64,000 bases of DNA from positions 595,035 through 659,034 of the forward strand of contig CACRSC010000031.1 of the NCBI GenBank assembly GCA_902651635.1, read 5' to 3'. Under the pieces are notes generated by a model. That model was given only the letters and a program-made list of their open reading frames with translations, did not search any database and was not told the origin of the DNA. Each line of letters starts with the position of its first letter. The stretch's first letter is position 1. Source of the DNA: Mastigamoeba balamuthi. Lineage: Eukaryota > Evosea > Mastigamoebida > Mastigamoebidae. The position numbers were made by a program, and so were the translations under genes. This document shows positions 1-9,675 of the stretch, piece after piece.

Positions 1-990
1 TGGGGCGGACAGCAACACGGGGGGTGTGGAGGGCAACGCACATGCAGCTGAGGGCGTCGGAGGCGGCGACCATGTCCTCGGGCTGCAGGACCTTGGGGAT
101 CTGCATGTCGCGCTCGGCGGCGTCGGCGCCGACGGTGGCGTTCTCGAGGGCCTTGGAGGGGTGGCGCTGCGACATGTCGACCGTGTCGGGGCGCAGCGCG
201 TTGACGAGCGCGCACAGCGCCATGCCGTTCTCCCAGCTGTGCGTGAAGTCCTTGACGTCGTACTCGGGGATCTTGGACCGCACCCACTCGAGCAGCGCGT
301 TCTTGGCAGACTCCTCTGTGGAACCCGCCGAGATTCAATTGAATACTCGCTGGCAAAAACGGCCACAGGACACAAAAAAATCCGCACCGCGGCCCTTCTG
401 GATGTGGTAGCGGAGGATGATGGTCCAGATGAGGCCGAGGATGAGCCTGAGGTTTCCGTTGGCGATATCTGAGCGTTTTGAAATTAGAAATCGTGAGGAA
501 AAAGACGTTAGTTTGTGTCGGTGGGCGTCGTTTGTTTGGAAAGCGGCAGTGGTGTGGCTTGCTCACCCTCGGGGCCGATGTTGACGAGCTTGAGGCCCTC
601 CTGCTTGAGGAACGTGAGGCAGAAGCCGAGGTTCTCGAGCTTCTGGTTGAGGATCTTGGGCTTCTTGGTGTACGTCTTGAACTTGTGCTGCGAGATCAGC
701 TCCAGCAGGTTGATCAGCACCAGGCCGTCCGACAGGTCCCACTGCAGGTCCTTGATCGGCATCGACCGCTCCACCAGGAACGTGTTCGCCCAGCGGGTGA
801 ACGTCTGCGAGGCGTACCGGTTTTTTTTCGCGTTTTGAACCTCGGTTAGTGCGGTAAACGAAATCCGCTGTTGAAGACTCGCTGCGGCTGAGAGCGGCGC
901 GGGCGCCGAGGGCCGGGGCAGCTGGGAGGGTGCGAGGGGGGAGGGGGGCACCTTCTTCTGGACCTCGATCCACTTGGTATCCTCCGACAT
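1..990 (-). CDS. Tandem calponin-homology actin-binding protein (filamin/gelation-factor type), 3' part missing
   Basis: Minus-strand gene that starts at 990 and runs off the left edge, so only the N-terminal actin-binding part is present. Four exons are supported: 990-952, 804-567, 468-388 and 316-1. Joined, they give a short lead (MSEDTKWIEVQKK), a first CH domain (FTRWANTFL, LSDGLVLINLLELI, LKQEGLKLVNIG, LILGLIWTIILRYHIQK) and a second (LLEWVRSKIPEYDVKDFTHS, WENGMALCALVNALRP, MQIPKVLQPEDMV). The order and spacing match the F-actin-binding domain of filamins and Dictyostelium ABP-120. The last bases at the edge may already be intron. What follows the CH pair (filamin repeats, spectrin repeats or coiled coil) is outside the window, so filamin is the best guess and alpha-actinin is possible. 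It lies head to head with SRP14, about 200 bp apart. Confidence 0.85.
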
Positions 991-1191
991 TGTCGCCTTC
1001 GCTTTATGAGCCCCAACGGCTTTGTTACAAAACAAAGGCGAAAGAGATACGAACGAGGGGATAAAGATACCTCTGACGTCGACCGAGAGATATTTGAGGG
1101 CTGACGTTGGGGGCGAATCTTCTCGCGCCGGCTTTTGCTGCTTTGACCTGCGCGCCTCGTCACTCACACCCGCGCCAAGCTCCCCCCCGCG

Positions 1192-1805
1192 ATGCTGCTG
1201 GACAACGACGCCTTCCTCTCCGAGCTCACCAAGATGCTCGTCGCCGAGAAGGACGCCGGCCACTCGGTGTGGATCACCTGCAAGAGATACACGCGTGAGG
1301 CCCCACCACCAACCCAAGAAACCCCTGCGCCACGTCATGCGCCGCCCGCCCTGACGCATCCGCACCGCCCGCACAGCCTTCACTCCCAAGGCGCCCAAGG
1401 AGGCCACCGCGCCAGCCGACGCGGCAGCCCCCAAGCCCAAGGCCAAGAAGACCAAGCCCGACGACGCCGAGGTCCGCATCCCCCCTGTCGACTCCCGTGT
1501 GGCCCACTGCGCGTCGCTCTTACGTTCCAATTCGCCTTACCGCCTCGCCGCATGCCGTCTTGCCGTCCCCCCCGGATGGATGGGATGCCTCGCCTTGGCT
1601 GGCCCTGCCGCTTGGCGTGCTGGGGGGACCGCTTGCGCAGCCCAAGTGCATGTTCAGGGTCACCAACGGCAAGAAGAAGTTCAGCACGCTTGTGCGCGCC
1701 CGCGAGTCGGCGCGGTTCCAACTGTCGTACATGACTGTCCTGCGCGCCCACATGGACGGCCTGAAGAAGCGCGAGCGCAAGGCCGCCACTGCGGACAAGG
1801 CCTAG
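1192..1805 (+). CDS. SRP14: Signal recognition particle 14 kDa protein (SRP14)
   Basis: Alu-domain subunit of the cytosolic signal recognition particle, which with SRP9 binds SRP RNA and delays elongation. Three exons (1192-1294, 1377-1471, 1641-1805) join in frame to about 120 residues. Diagnostic stretches are LLDNDAFLSELTKML at the N-terminus, SVWITCKRYT, a charged Ala/Lys/Pro loop, and the conserved C-terminal part KCMFRVTNGKKKFSTLV, FQLSYMTVLRAHMDGLKKRE, ending in a basic tail. The second intron uses an unusual GTCCGC donor; the frame is kept only with that site. Length and order agree well with animal and plant SRP14. Confidence 0.93.
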
Positions 1806-1988
1806 GAGACCCCGCAGGGCGGCCCGCCATCCGCCCCCCCGCGGGAGCAAGCCGTGGCACTGCCCTCAAATACAGACTGTTCTCCAACGGTGCTCCCCTC
1901 CCTTGCCGCACTTCTCTTTGCGCCGGTGCTCTCACAACAGACAGGCACTGTTCGATGCTCTCTCGGGGGACGTCGTGTACAGAGATGC

Positions 1989-3290
1989 TCAGCACGAGAT
2001 GGAGGGGTTCGACCCGGACAGATCGGTCCCGGTTCGGAGCGAATCCAGGCTCTGCTGGTCGGCGTGCCTTCTCCTTCTGCGCACAGCGAGCACGACGGCG
2101 GCGATGCCCGCACACAGGACGGCTGCCCCTGTGATACCCACGGCCAGGGGCACGGCGAGCAGCGGCTTTGTAGATCGGCCAGAGAGCGCCTGCTCGCCTG
2201 ACCCGGAGAGCTCTTGGCTCGATCGTGCGGGCTGATCCGTTGACGAGGACGAGGAGATGCGGGGCAGAGGGACCACGACGACGGTGACCAGGCCCGGGAT
2301 GCCCCCCGAGTCCACCACCGCCACGAGCGTGTCGTAGTCGCTGTCCGTCACCACCGTCACCAGCACCTCGGTGCTGTTTGCCCCCACGTCCACGCTGATC
2401 ACGGTGCAGTTGACCAGGCCTTGCACGGCGCCCAGGGTTTGCTTCAGCAGCCCGGGGTCGACGGTAGCGATGCTGAGCAGGAGAGCATCGGCGGCCGGAT
2501 CAAACTGGCGCCGACTCGACGAGCCCCCCGAGGGCAGCTGCTCCGTGTATAGATACCCGAACCCGTCTGGCAGACTCGCAGCCGTGGCTGTGAACGAGAC
2601 CCCGGCCACTGATGCCAGCAGGAGGTTCGCGGGGTGGTCTGCGACGGCCAGCCCAGACAGTTGCCACGCTCGGGCGTCACCCGAGAGGACCACCGCACCC
2701 CCTCGGCCAAGGAAGCTCGCGACGTAGCCGATGCGCGTCGCGGTCGCGGCGGCGTCGCCTGCAACGAAGAGGTCCTCAGACCGGGACACCAGCAACGTCG
2801 CCGGTCCGTCGAGCGACTGCGGAGTCGCCCACACGTCGCGCGAGTCCACGCGGCAGCCAGCCACGCCGCGCCACCACGTCTTGTTGGTCTGCACGAAGCA
2901 GTTGAGAGAGGTTGCCCCGTCCAGCGCCCACGCCACGACGTTTGCCAGCAGCGCGGGCCCCCTGTCTGCGCGAGATGGTTATTAGGCCGTAGGTGCAATT
3001 GTTCAGTTGTTGCATTTGATCGCACCGCCCGTGATGAAAGACTCGTGGGCTGCGGCGAAGACCTTCCCGATGCCCGCGTAGAGGGCGGCAGCGACGATGG
3101 GGGCGCCGGCTCTGTCCGTGACCAGGGTGCCGGCGGCCGGAGCACTCAAAACGCCGGGGTGGACAGCGCCCGTCGGGAAGTGCGAGGGGACCCCGGATGC
3201 CAGCTGGGCCAGTGGCACTGCGGGGGAGCCGGCCCACACACACGCGACCACGACGGCACTGCAGAGCAGCAACCGTGCAGCCCCTAACAT
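1989..3290 (-). CDS. Type I membrane protein with a TCAF/peptidase M60-like N-terminal ectodomain
   Basis: Two exons (3290-3026 and 2975-1989, 50-bp intron) give about 415 residues. There is an N-terminal signal peptide (MLGAARLLLCSAVVVACVWA), an ectodomain, one membrane span near the C-terminus (LLAVPLAVGITGAAVLCAGI and on) followed by an RRRRR stop-transfer run, and a short Ser-rich tail. The ectodomain has the pattern APIVAAALYAGIGKVFAAAH then, after the intron, FVAGDAAATATRIGYVASFL and GRGGAVVLSG. This resembles the glutamine-amidotransferase-like fold at the start of TRPM8-associated factors and M60-like peptidases. No HExxH protease motif is present, so the peptidase part is absent. The family assignment is from pattern memory and moderate; the topology is clear. 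Ligand unknown. Confidence 0.62.
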
Positions 3291-3925
3291 GGCGCAAAAC
3301 GCCGCTTCTCAGGTATTGTGCGATTGCAACAAGGGGTTGGGAGTAGAAAAAAACGGCTACCGTTGTAATGCAAAGCGCGATCCACTTGCGGTAATATGCT
3401 CTCAATTCAGAGTTGGTCCCCAGGTGCCAGCCCCTGTCGACGGGATGCTTGAGACAAGTGATTAATACCAGTTCCGTTTGCCCGATAGCATCAAACTCCA
3501 CCCACAGCAGAAAAACCGAAGGAAAACCTGTGCGAAGGTCTCGCGGATACGACGCAGTAATCGCCTTCTCCTGTGCTGGGTGCTGGTCTGAAAACAAGAG
3601 AAACTGAATTCGGCGCGGGAAGGAGGAGTTCGTGTGAACCGCAGTTGACATCATTGAAATCTCTTGGTAGTGAAAGAAACAGCTCATTCCCGATCTCACC
3701 GGTGCGACACGAGTCGTGTTGCCTTATAGTATGTGCTCCGCAACGCGTAGGGGTACAGCGGGCTCGCACCAGGAATCACGGCCAGAAATACCCACGATTT
3801 CCAGAGGTGCAGTCTATTTGTGCCTGTGCATATTCTAATACCCCTGCCCCCACACACGAACCCGGTCCGCACCACACTTGCACCGCACACGAGCACCACG
3901 CACGACAGGCAGCACCCCCGCACGC
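3291..3925. other. Intergenic, no gene recognised
   Basis: About 635 bp between a minus-strand gene start and a plus-strand gene start, so it should hold two promoters. It is less GC-rich than the flanking genes. Open frames here lack codon bias and recognisable domains. No tRNA or repeat was seen. Confidence 0.6.
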
Positions 3926-4294
3926 ATGGAGGCCACCAAGCCGATAGACACCCCCGCCCCCTCGCAGCTGTCGTCGAGTAGCTCCGGCGACGACATGCCC
4001 TACGACGAGCTCGCGAGAGCTGTCCGCAAGGCCACCACCAAGACAGGCTTCAACTACTACGTGATCGCGTCGCCGCCGACGCCCCGCGCAGCACGCGGCA
4101 AGCGCGACTCGGTGTGCGTGACGTTCAGGGGCGCGGGCACGGTGATCCCCGGGCACGAGCTGCTGAGCAAGGCGCTCGTGGAGGCCGGGATGGACCCCGA
4201 GGGCGCGTCGGTGGCCGACGCTGCACAGGGGGGCGGCGTGGTGCTGTTCACTGCGCTGCCGCTGCCCGACGCGCTCGCCGCGATAGATCCGTAG
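3926..4294 (+). CDS. Small intronless protein, unknown function
   Basis: A single open frame of about 122 residues starting at the first ATG (MEATKPIDTPAPSQ). The N-terminus is Ser/Pro-rich and probably disordered. The rest alternates predicted strands and helices: GFNYYVIASPPTPRAARGKR, DSVCVTFRGAGTVIPGHELL, SKALVEAGMDPEGASVADAA, GGGVVLFTALPLPDALAAID. Third-position GC bias is as in neighbouring coding exons, which supports a real gene. I do not recognise a family. A small nucleic-acid-binding alpha/beta fold such as Alba was considered but not supported by a motif. No signal peptide or membrane span. Confidence 0.6.
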   Translation: MEATKPIDTPAPSQLSSSSSGDDMPYDELARAVRKATTKTGFNYYVIASPPTPRAARGKRDSVCVTFRGAGTVIPGHELLSKALVEAGMDPEGASVADAAQGGGVVLFTALPLPDALAAIDP

Positions 4295-4900
4295 CTCGCG
4301 GCCGAGGGTCCCCCGAGCGTGCGCGTCGCCCCCACAACGATGTCTGTGCCACCAGAGAGCGAACGAATAAACGCAGTGCTTTCCTTCAAAAGCGCGACAG
4401 TCGTCGGTATAGTAGGCATCGCGCCAGTCCCCCAGGCTGCTCCGAGGCTGCGCCTGCGCAGGCTGATCGCGCGGGGAGTACGTGTAAAAACAGTGCGGGG
4501 AAAAGGCTGAGAAAGCACTGGGCCTCTGTCTTTGTTTCAGACTGAGAAACCAACCCCGAGTGCACGATATTCCTCTTCGCACGAGGGCCAAAAGAAAAAC
4601 AAAACCCTCGTGCGCTCTCGCTTTGCTGTGCACAGGATGCAATTCGCCGCCGCAGACATGACAGCTTCCGAAGCTGTTTTCTGTTGTGTTCGGCCGCCGA
4701 AGTCTTCACAGAGGAGAACTTCTGAGGCATACAGAAAACCTGTCAGTCATTTTCCGCGAGAACCTTCTAGAAAATCCAGACGTCACAGCCCCCAGATACA
4801 GCCCTCCAAGATCCCCTGAGGCGTCATTCTTCACCTCTGTTCACCTCTGTTCACCAGGAACCCCCCAACCTAGCCACCAAGGAACTCGCCGCTGCCCCGT
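4295..4900. other. Intergenic, no gene recognised
   Basis: About 600 bp between two plus-strand genes. It carries a small direct repeat of TTCACCTCTG units at 4831-4857. No coding frame with bias or domain, no RNA gene seen. It should contain the 3' end of the small gene and the hydrogenase promoter. Confidence 0.55.
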
Positions 4901-7148
4901 ATGACGAGCGTCAACACCCCCACGGCCACTGCCTGCGCGGGCGACTTCGCGTGCACGAGCCCCCGGGCCCCGGCGACGTTCAAGGCCGCGGGGTCCCGGC
5001 CCCAGGACCCCGTCCAGAGCCCCAACGCCTCGATCGAGATGGTCCGCGAGGTCCACGAGCGCATCGCTCGCCTCTTCTTCGAGTTCGCTGCCCCCCTCCG
5101 CTTCTCCGTCGCGATCAGCCCGCGCGCTTGCTGGGAGAGGCGGCGTGTGGGCGTTGTGGTTACGGGTTTGGCGCAGTTTTTCACCCCGGTGCTTGCGGTT
5201 CTCCTGAGCAGGGGTACGCTCGCTGAGAAGATCGACGCCATCCCGATCGAGATGCGCCCCAAGACGTCCGCGTCGTACAGTGCGCAGCCGCCCCCCACCC
5301 GCTCTCCCGGCCCTCCATTGGTTCCGCAACGTATTTCCCGGGCGTTTTCCTGAGCACGGCACCCCCGTGAACAAAAGTTGACCGCAGTGCAAGTTTGACG
5401 TTTTGTCCGAGCTGCACTCGATTTTTCTGCCAGATGACGCGATTTCCTCTCCCCCTTTCGGCCGAGACGCGGTGGGGGCGGTTTTTCTCGGAATGCTCTG
5501 AGAAGGGGAGTGAGTGTACTGTACTGACAGTGGCCCTGGCAGGGTGCTGCCTGTACAAGGACAGGGCGATGATCCGCTTCCAGATCATGGCGGCGCTGGG
5601 GTTCCGCGTGGAGCGCGAGGAGGACGAGACGCGCACGCTGGCGTCGTACGTGGCCGAGGCGCTGCAGCGGAGGCGCGAGACGATCGGGGGCCCTGTGCTG
5701 ACGGTGCTGGAGGAGGCGTGCCACCGCTGCACGATGCAGCAGTACTTTGTGACGGACGCGTGCCAGGGCTGCCTGGCGAGGCCCTGCGCGGTGGGCTGCC
5801 CCAAGAAGGCCATCAGCCACGTCAACGGCCGCGCGGTCATCGACACGCAGGCCTGCATCAAGTGCGGCAAGTGCATGCAGGTCTGCCCCTACCACGCCAT
5901 CGTCAACGTGCCCATCCCCTGCGTCGAGGCCTGCCCTGTCGGCGCCATCACCCCGCTCCCCGACGGCGGCAAGCAGTGCGCTCTCCCCAGCCCGCTCCCC
6001 TCGTCTCGTCTGTGGGGCTGCCCCCCCCCCTCCTGCGACTGACCGGAGGCCCGCAGCTTCGACTGGGGCAAGTGCATCAACTGCGGCAAGTGTCAGAAGG
6101 CGTGCCCGTTCGGCGCCGTGATGACGCGGTCGTTCATGCTGGACGTCATGCGGGCGCTGCAGAACCCCGCGGAGAAGGTCGTCGCGCTGGTGGCGCCCGC
6201 GGTGGCCGGGCACATGGGCAACACGGCCATCTGGTCGATCCTGGCGGGGCTCAAGAGGGTGGGGTTCGCCGAGGCGCTCGAGGTGTCGATCGGCGCCGAC
6301 ACGACCTCGGAGAACGAGGCCCGCGAGTTCGAGGAGCGCTTCGGCGAGGGCGCGCCGCCCCAGAAGCTGTCGTTCATGACGACGTCGTGCTGCCCCGCCT
6401 ACGTGAGCTGCATCCGCAAGCACGCCACAGAGATCGAGGACGCCGTCTCCCACACGCGCTCCCCGATGCACTACACGGCCAAGCTCGCCAAGGTCTCAGT
6501 CTCTCCCATCTTCTCTCTCTTCGCTGTTCCCCTCCCTCCCGGAGAGCTCACGCCGGCTGGTGCAGGAGAGGTGGCCGGGGTGCACGACGGTGTTCATCGG
6601 GCCCTGCACGGCCAAGATCCACGAGGCGCAGATCGACGAGTACACAGACTTTGCGCTGACGGTCATCGAGACGCTCAGCCTGCTGCGCGGCCGCGGCGTC
6701 GCCCTCGACAACTCGCAGGCGCCCCCGGCGGACTACGAGTGCGGCAGCTTCGAGGCGCGCAACTACCCGCTGACCGCGGGCGTCGCCGGCGCCGTCGCGG
6801 CCATCACGACCGCCAAGGTCGTCCCCGTCCTGATTGACGGCCTCAACGTCGCGGCCGTCAAGAAGCTCAAGTCCTTCGCCAAGGTCCGCTTTCCTCTGCC
6901 TTGCCTTCGCCTTAACTCACAGCTGGCAACAGAACCCGCCGGCCGGGAACCTGGTCGAGGTCATGGCGTGCGAGGGGGGCTGCGTGGCGGGGCAGGGCTG
7001 CGTGGCGCCTGCGCAGATGGCCCAGGCCAGGGTGAAGATGCTGCTGGGCAAGTCCAAGCACCACCCGATGGCCCGCGCGTTCCAGCCCAAGGCGGCGGGC
7101 GCCGGCACAGAGGAGATGAAGAAGGTCCCCGAGCTCAGCACAAAGTAG
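4901..7148 (+). CDS. [FeFe]-hydrogenase, group B-like, with ferredoxin-type N-terminal half
   Basis: Catalyses reversible proton reduction to H2 with low-potential electrons, as in anaerobic protists. Six exons join in frame: 4901-5082, 5212-5279, 5543-5975, 6057-6492, 6566-6883, 6933-7148 (about 550 residues). After a lead come LAEKIDAIPIEMRPK and SYRCCLYKDRAM, typical of group B enzymes. Then a Cys-rich region follows (CQGCLARPCAVGCP, CIKCGKCMQVCP, CVEACP, CINCGKCQKACP) able to hold about three 4Fe-4S clusters. The H-cluster motifs are TSCCPAYV, IGPCTAK and EVMACEGGCVAG; all four ligand cysteines are present. Entamoeba and Mastigamoeba carry similar short enzymes. No clear organelle-targeting peptide is seen, so cytosolic location is the simpler guess. 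Five introns argue that any bacterial acquisition is old. Maturases HydE/F/G are not in the window. Confidence 0.93.
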
Positions 7149-7764
7149 TGCGGCCTTGCAAGCAAGAGGAGCACGCTCTCCAACGGAAGGGTCGCGATTA
7201 TACAGTTGAGGGCACCGACTTTCTCTCGAAGAGGCGCACTTTGAACACAGATTCACACCCCATGGTGCTCGATTTGGATTTCAGTGAATTCGTGGCGTGA
7301 AGTTGTGCATCTCATACCATTTGCTCAGCTCTCCGCCTGAAGTTCTCCAACGTCGGTGATTAAACTGAAGGTTGGGCTGCGCCCGCCGTCCACATGGAGG
7401 ATCGCTGCCCAATTAAACTAGCCCTATGATAAGAAAGGCTGTAGAGATGCGTGATCTTGCAGGGCAGGGAGCTCATGGAACTGCGGTGAGCCCTTGACGA
7501 GGTTGACAGCAGTAGCGACGAGGACGGCAATGCGTACAACGATGACTGCCGTCACAACCAAACACCCACCGGATCGTGGTCAATGCTACTGGCGGCTCTC
7601 CCCCATGTGGTGGCTCTAAGCCAGTACGACGGCTCCCGTTCTCCCTTAATGTCATTAGATCCTCCGCATTAGCGGAGCCCACACACCCCAAAACACAGGA
7701 AAGAGTGTGGACCATCCACTCGCTTCTTTTCATTACATTCCCGGGCCATCGCACTGTGGTTGTC
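7149..7764. other. Intergenic between convergent genes
   Basis: About 615 bp between the hydrogenase stop and the stop of a minus-strand gene. Two weak minus-strand open frames (around 7754-7473, and a hydrophobic stretch near 7560-7430) lack a convincing start or homology and are not called. No RNA gene seen. Confidence 0.5.
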
Positions 7765-9561
7765 TCAGAAATGAAGCGTGCTTATGAGAGCGAGAAGTCC
7801 ACCCAAGGCAAACGTCGCTCCTGATGTCGAGTCCTCTGAGAGACCAGCAACAGCCGAAGACGTGGTGGCACTGCTGGCCGAACGAGGGAATTCTGCAGAC
7901 GATGACACGAGAGCTGTCTGTCCGAAGGCTCTCGGGGCCCAAGGCTGCCTCGGAGAGCCTCCACCAGCGCCCAGGGCCCCATTAGAGCTCGCAACGGTGT
8001 CGTACAGCTTCTGGTCCCAGTTGTCAACGACGTGCACGTTCTGGAAGAGGAGCAGGACGTCCTGCGTCCAGGGGTTCACGGCCTTGCTGTACCCACGGAA
8101 GCTGAACCCAGTGGCCTCTCGGAACTGCTCCACATACGACCCCTGAGGGCCCAGCTCCGTCTCGATAGCCACCGCATCCCAGGCCGCGTCGTCCACGAGG
8201 TACGTGCCGTAGTTCTGCAGAGTCCACGCCAGCGACTTGCCCATCGCCGTGTTGAGGCCCAGCTTGCTGATGTCCGTCGAGGCAGGGATGGCCAGCAGCG
8301 AGCCGGGGCGCACGGCGCTGTTGTGGCCGCCGTAGCGGATCTTGTTCCTGGGGTCAGCGAAGTAGCCGTCGCACCCAACCGCGGGCCAGCGGAAGCACGT
8401 GGACCTGTTGTCGCCCTCGCGGTAGTAGTTGCGGAACGCGAACAGGTTCGACTTGAGCGCGTGGCGGACCTCCCACACGACGCCATCGGCGTCGGGGATG
8501 AACTCGCCGAGCCTCACGGTGCCCCCGATCGCCGACAGCCCGCTGCCTCCGTGCGCCCCCGTGTGCCCTGTCCCCGTTATGTTGACGGGGCGGAAGCTGA
8601 CCCACGTGGTCACAGGTGACGACGCGTTGCAGTGCGCCACGGGCTGCGTCTGCACGAGCGTCGCGCCGTCGGGCATCAGGACGGCCGCGCCGTAGTTGTT
8701 GCCGTCGCTTTCGACAACGTAGTCCGGCGGGAACGGTGCCGTGACAACCACCTGTGCCGGCGAGTTTGGCGAGCACCTCGAGCGGCCCGTCCACGCGGCG
8801 TCGCTCAGGAAGAAGTCCGTCATCGGCTGTGTGTTGTCCAGGAGCAGGATGTCGGGATCAGGCTCGATGAACGTGTCTCCGCTGATGTTGAGGTTCGCGG
8901 GCACGTAGCGGGCACCGCTTCCGATGGGCAGGTTCCAGATCGAGTCGCTCGAGAACGGCCACCGCAACGCATCTCTGGGCGCGTCCGGCGCACCGCGGAC
9001 GCGGAACGTGGTCGGAATGGCGTGTTCGTGCATGTCCCAGTCGTCGACCAGCACGACTATAGGGCCGTTGCCGACTATTCGCACGATCATGGTGCTTGCA
9101 GACGACTTGGGGTCGACCCAGAGCGTCGACGAGAGTCTCTTCCACGCGACGGCGGACTGCGGGGTCGCCGAGACCTCGCCCGCGCACCAGTCGAGCACGG
9201 AGCCGCTCTGGTTGCGCAGGACGACGCAGACAGAGGCCACCGATCCGGCAGACCCGGCAGACACGATGCGGACCCACGTGCTCAGCGAGTAGGCTGCTCC
9301 GGGAGTGGTGGCGATGGGCAGGGCCTCGAGGGAGTAGTCGGTTGCGGCGGTTATCTCGATCTTCGCGGACGCGGTGCCGTCGTGCGAGTCTGACTGCACC
9401 AACTGCACAGTTCCGGTGCTCGGCTGGCGCGTCCAGACCGTCGTGGACCACCCCGTGGCCAGGGGCTGCTCGTAGCTGGGGTTGGCGATGAGGTTCGCTC
9501 GTGCCAGGGCGCAGAGCAGGCCACAGGACACGAGCCACACGGGGCAACGACGACTGTTCAT
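7765..9561 (-). CDS. Large secreted, probably GPI-anchored protein of unknown function
   Basis: Intronless, 598 residues. There is an N-terminal signal peptide (RRCPVWLVSCGLLCALARA). The first domain (about residues 25-180) is beta-rich with a carbohydrate-binding-module look: NLIANPSYEQPLATGWS at its start and VVLVDDWDMHE at its end. A larger domain follows with WPFSSDSIWNLPIGSGARYV, several Asn glycosylation sites and motifs such as GHTGAHGGSGLSAIGGTVRL and RYGGHNSAVRPGSLLAIP. The last 50 residues are Ser/Ala-rich and end in a hydrophobic tail (ATFALGGLLALISTLHF), typical of a GPI-anchor signal. Similar SIWN-containing proteins occur in bacteria; I cannot name the family. Absence of introns contrasts with most neighbours and might reflect a later acquisition. 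Its start is only about 115 bp from the primase start. Confidence 0.7.
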   Translation of the reverse strand: MNSRRCPVWLVSCGLLCALARANLIANPSYEQPLATGWSTTVWTRQPSTGTVQLVQSDSHDGTASAKIEITAATDYSLEALPIATTPGAAYSLSTWVRIVSAGSAGSVASVCVVLRNQSGSVLDWCAGEVSATPQSAVAWKRLSSTLWVDPKSSASTMIVRIVGNGPIVVLVDDWDMHEHAIPTTFRVRGAPDAPRDALRWPFSSDSIWNLPIGSGARYVPANLNISGDTFIEPDPDILLLDNTQPMTDFFLSDAAWTGRSRCSPNSPAQVVVTAPFPPDYVVESDGNNYGAAVLMPDGATLVQTQPVAHCNASSPVTTWVSFRPVNITGTGHTGAHGGSGLSAIGGTVRLGEFIPDADGVVWEVRHALKSNLFAFRNYYREGDNRSTCFRWPAVGCDGYFADPRNKIRYGGHNSAVRPGSLLAIPASTDISKLGLNTAMGKSLAWTLQNYGTYLVDDAAWDAVAIETELGPQGSYVEQFREATGFSFRGYSKAVNPWTQDVLLLFQNVHVVDNWDQKLYDTVASSNGALGAGGGSPRQPWAPRAFGQTALVSSSAEFPRSASSATTSSAVAGLSEDSTSGATFALGGLLALISTLHF

Positions 9562-9675
9562 TTTATGTCTCTGACGGTTGCACAGCGCTATCCGCAGATG
9601 GAATCGCGGATATCCAGAGAGCTGGAAGATATTTGTATCTTTCCTTCATTGGCACATTTTGGCGCCAAACGAGCA

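Noticed and set aside
7425-7754. Minus-strand open frames with a signal-like start and a hydrophobic stretch (VVTAVIVVRIAVLVATAVNL)
   Set aside because: The two pieces are in different frames, no splice pair clearly joins them, and no homology is recognised; may be chance in a 3' spacer.
9565-9675. Upstream ATG (9565) as the primase start
   Set aside because: It would lie 4 bp from the divergent gene's start and adds residues not matching the family; the 115-bp stretch looks like a shared promoter.
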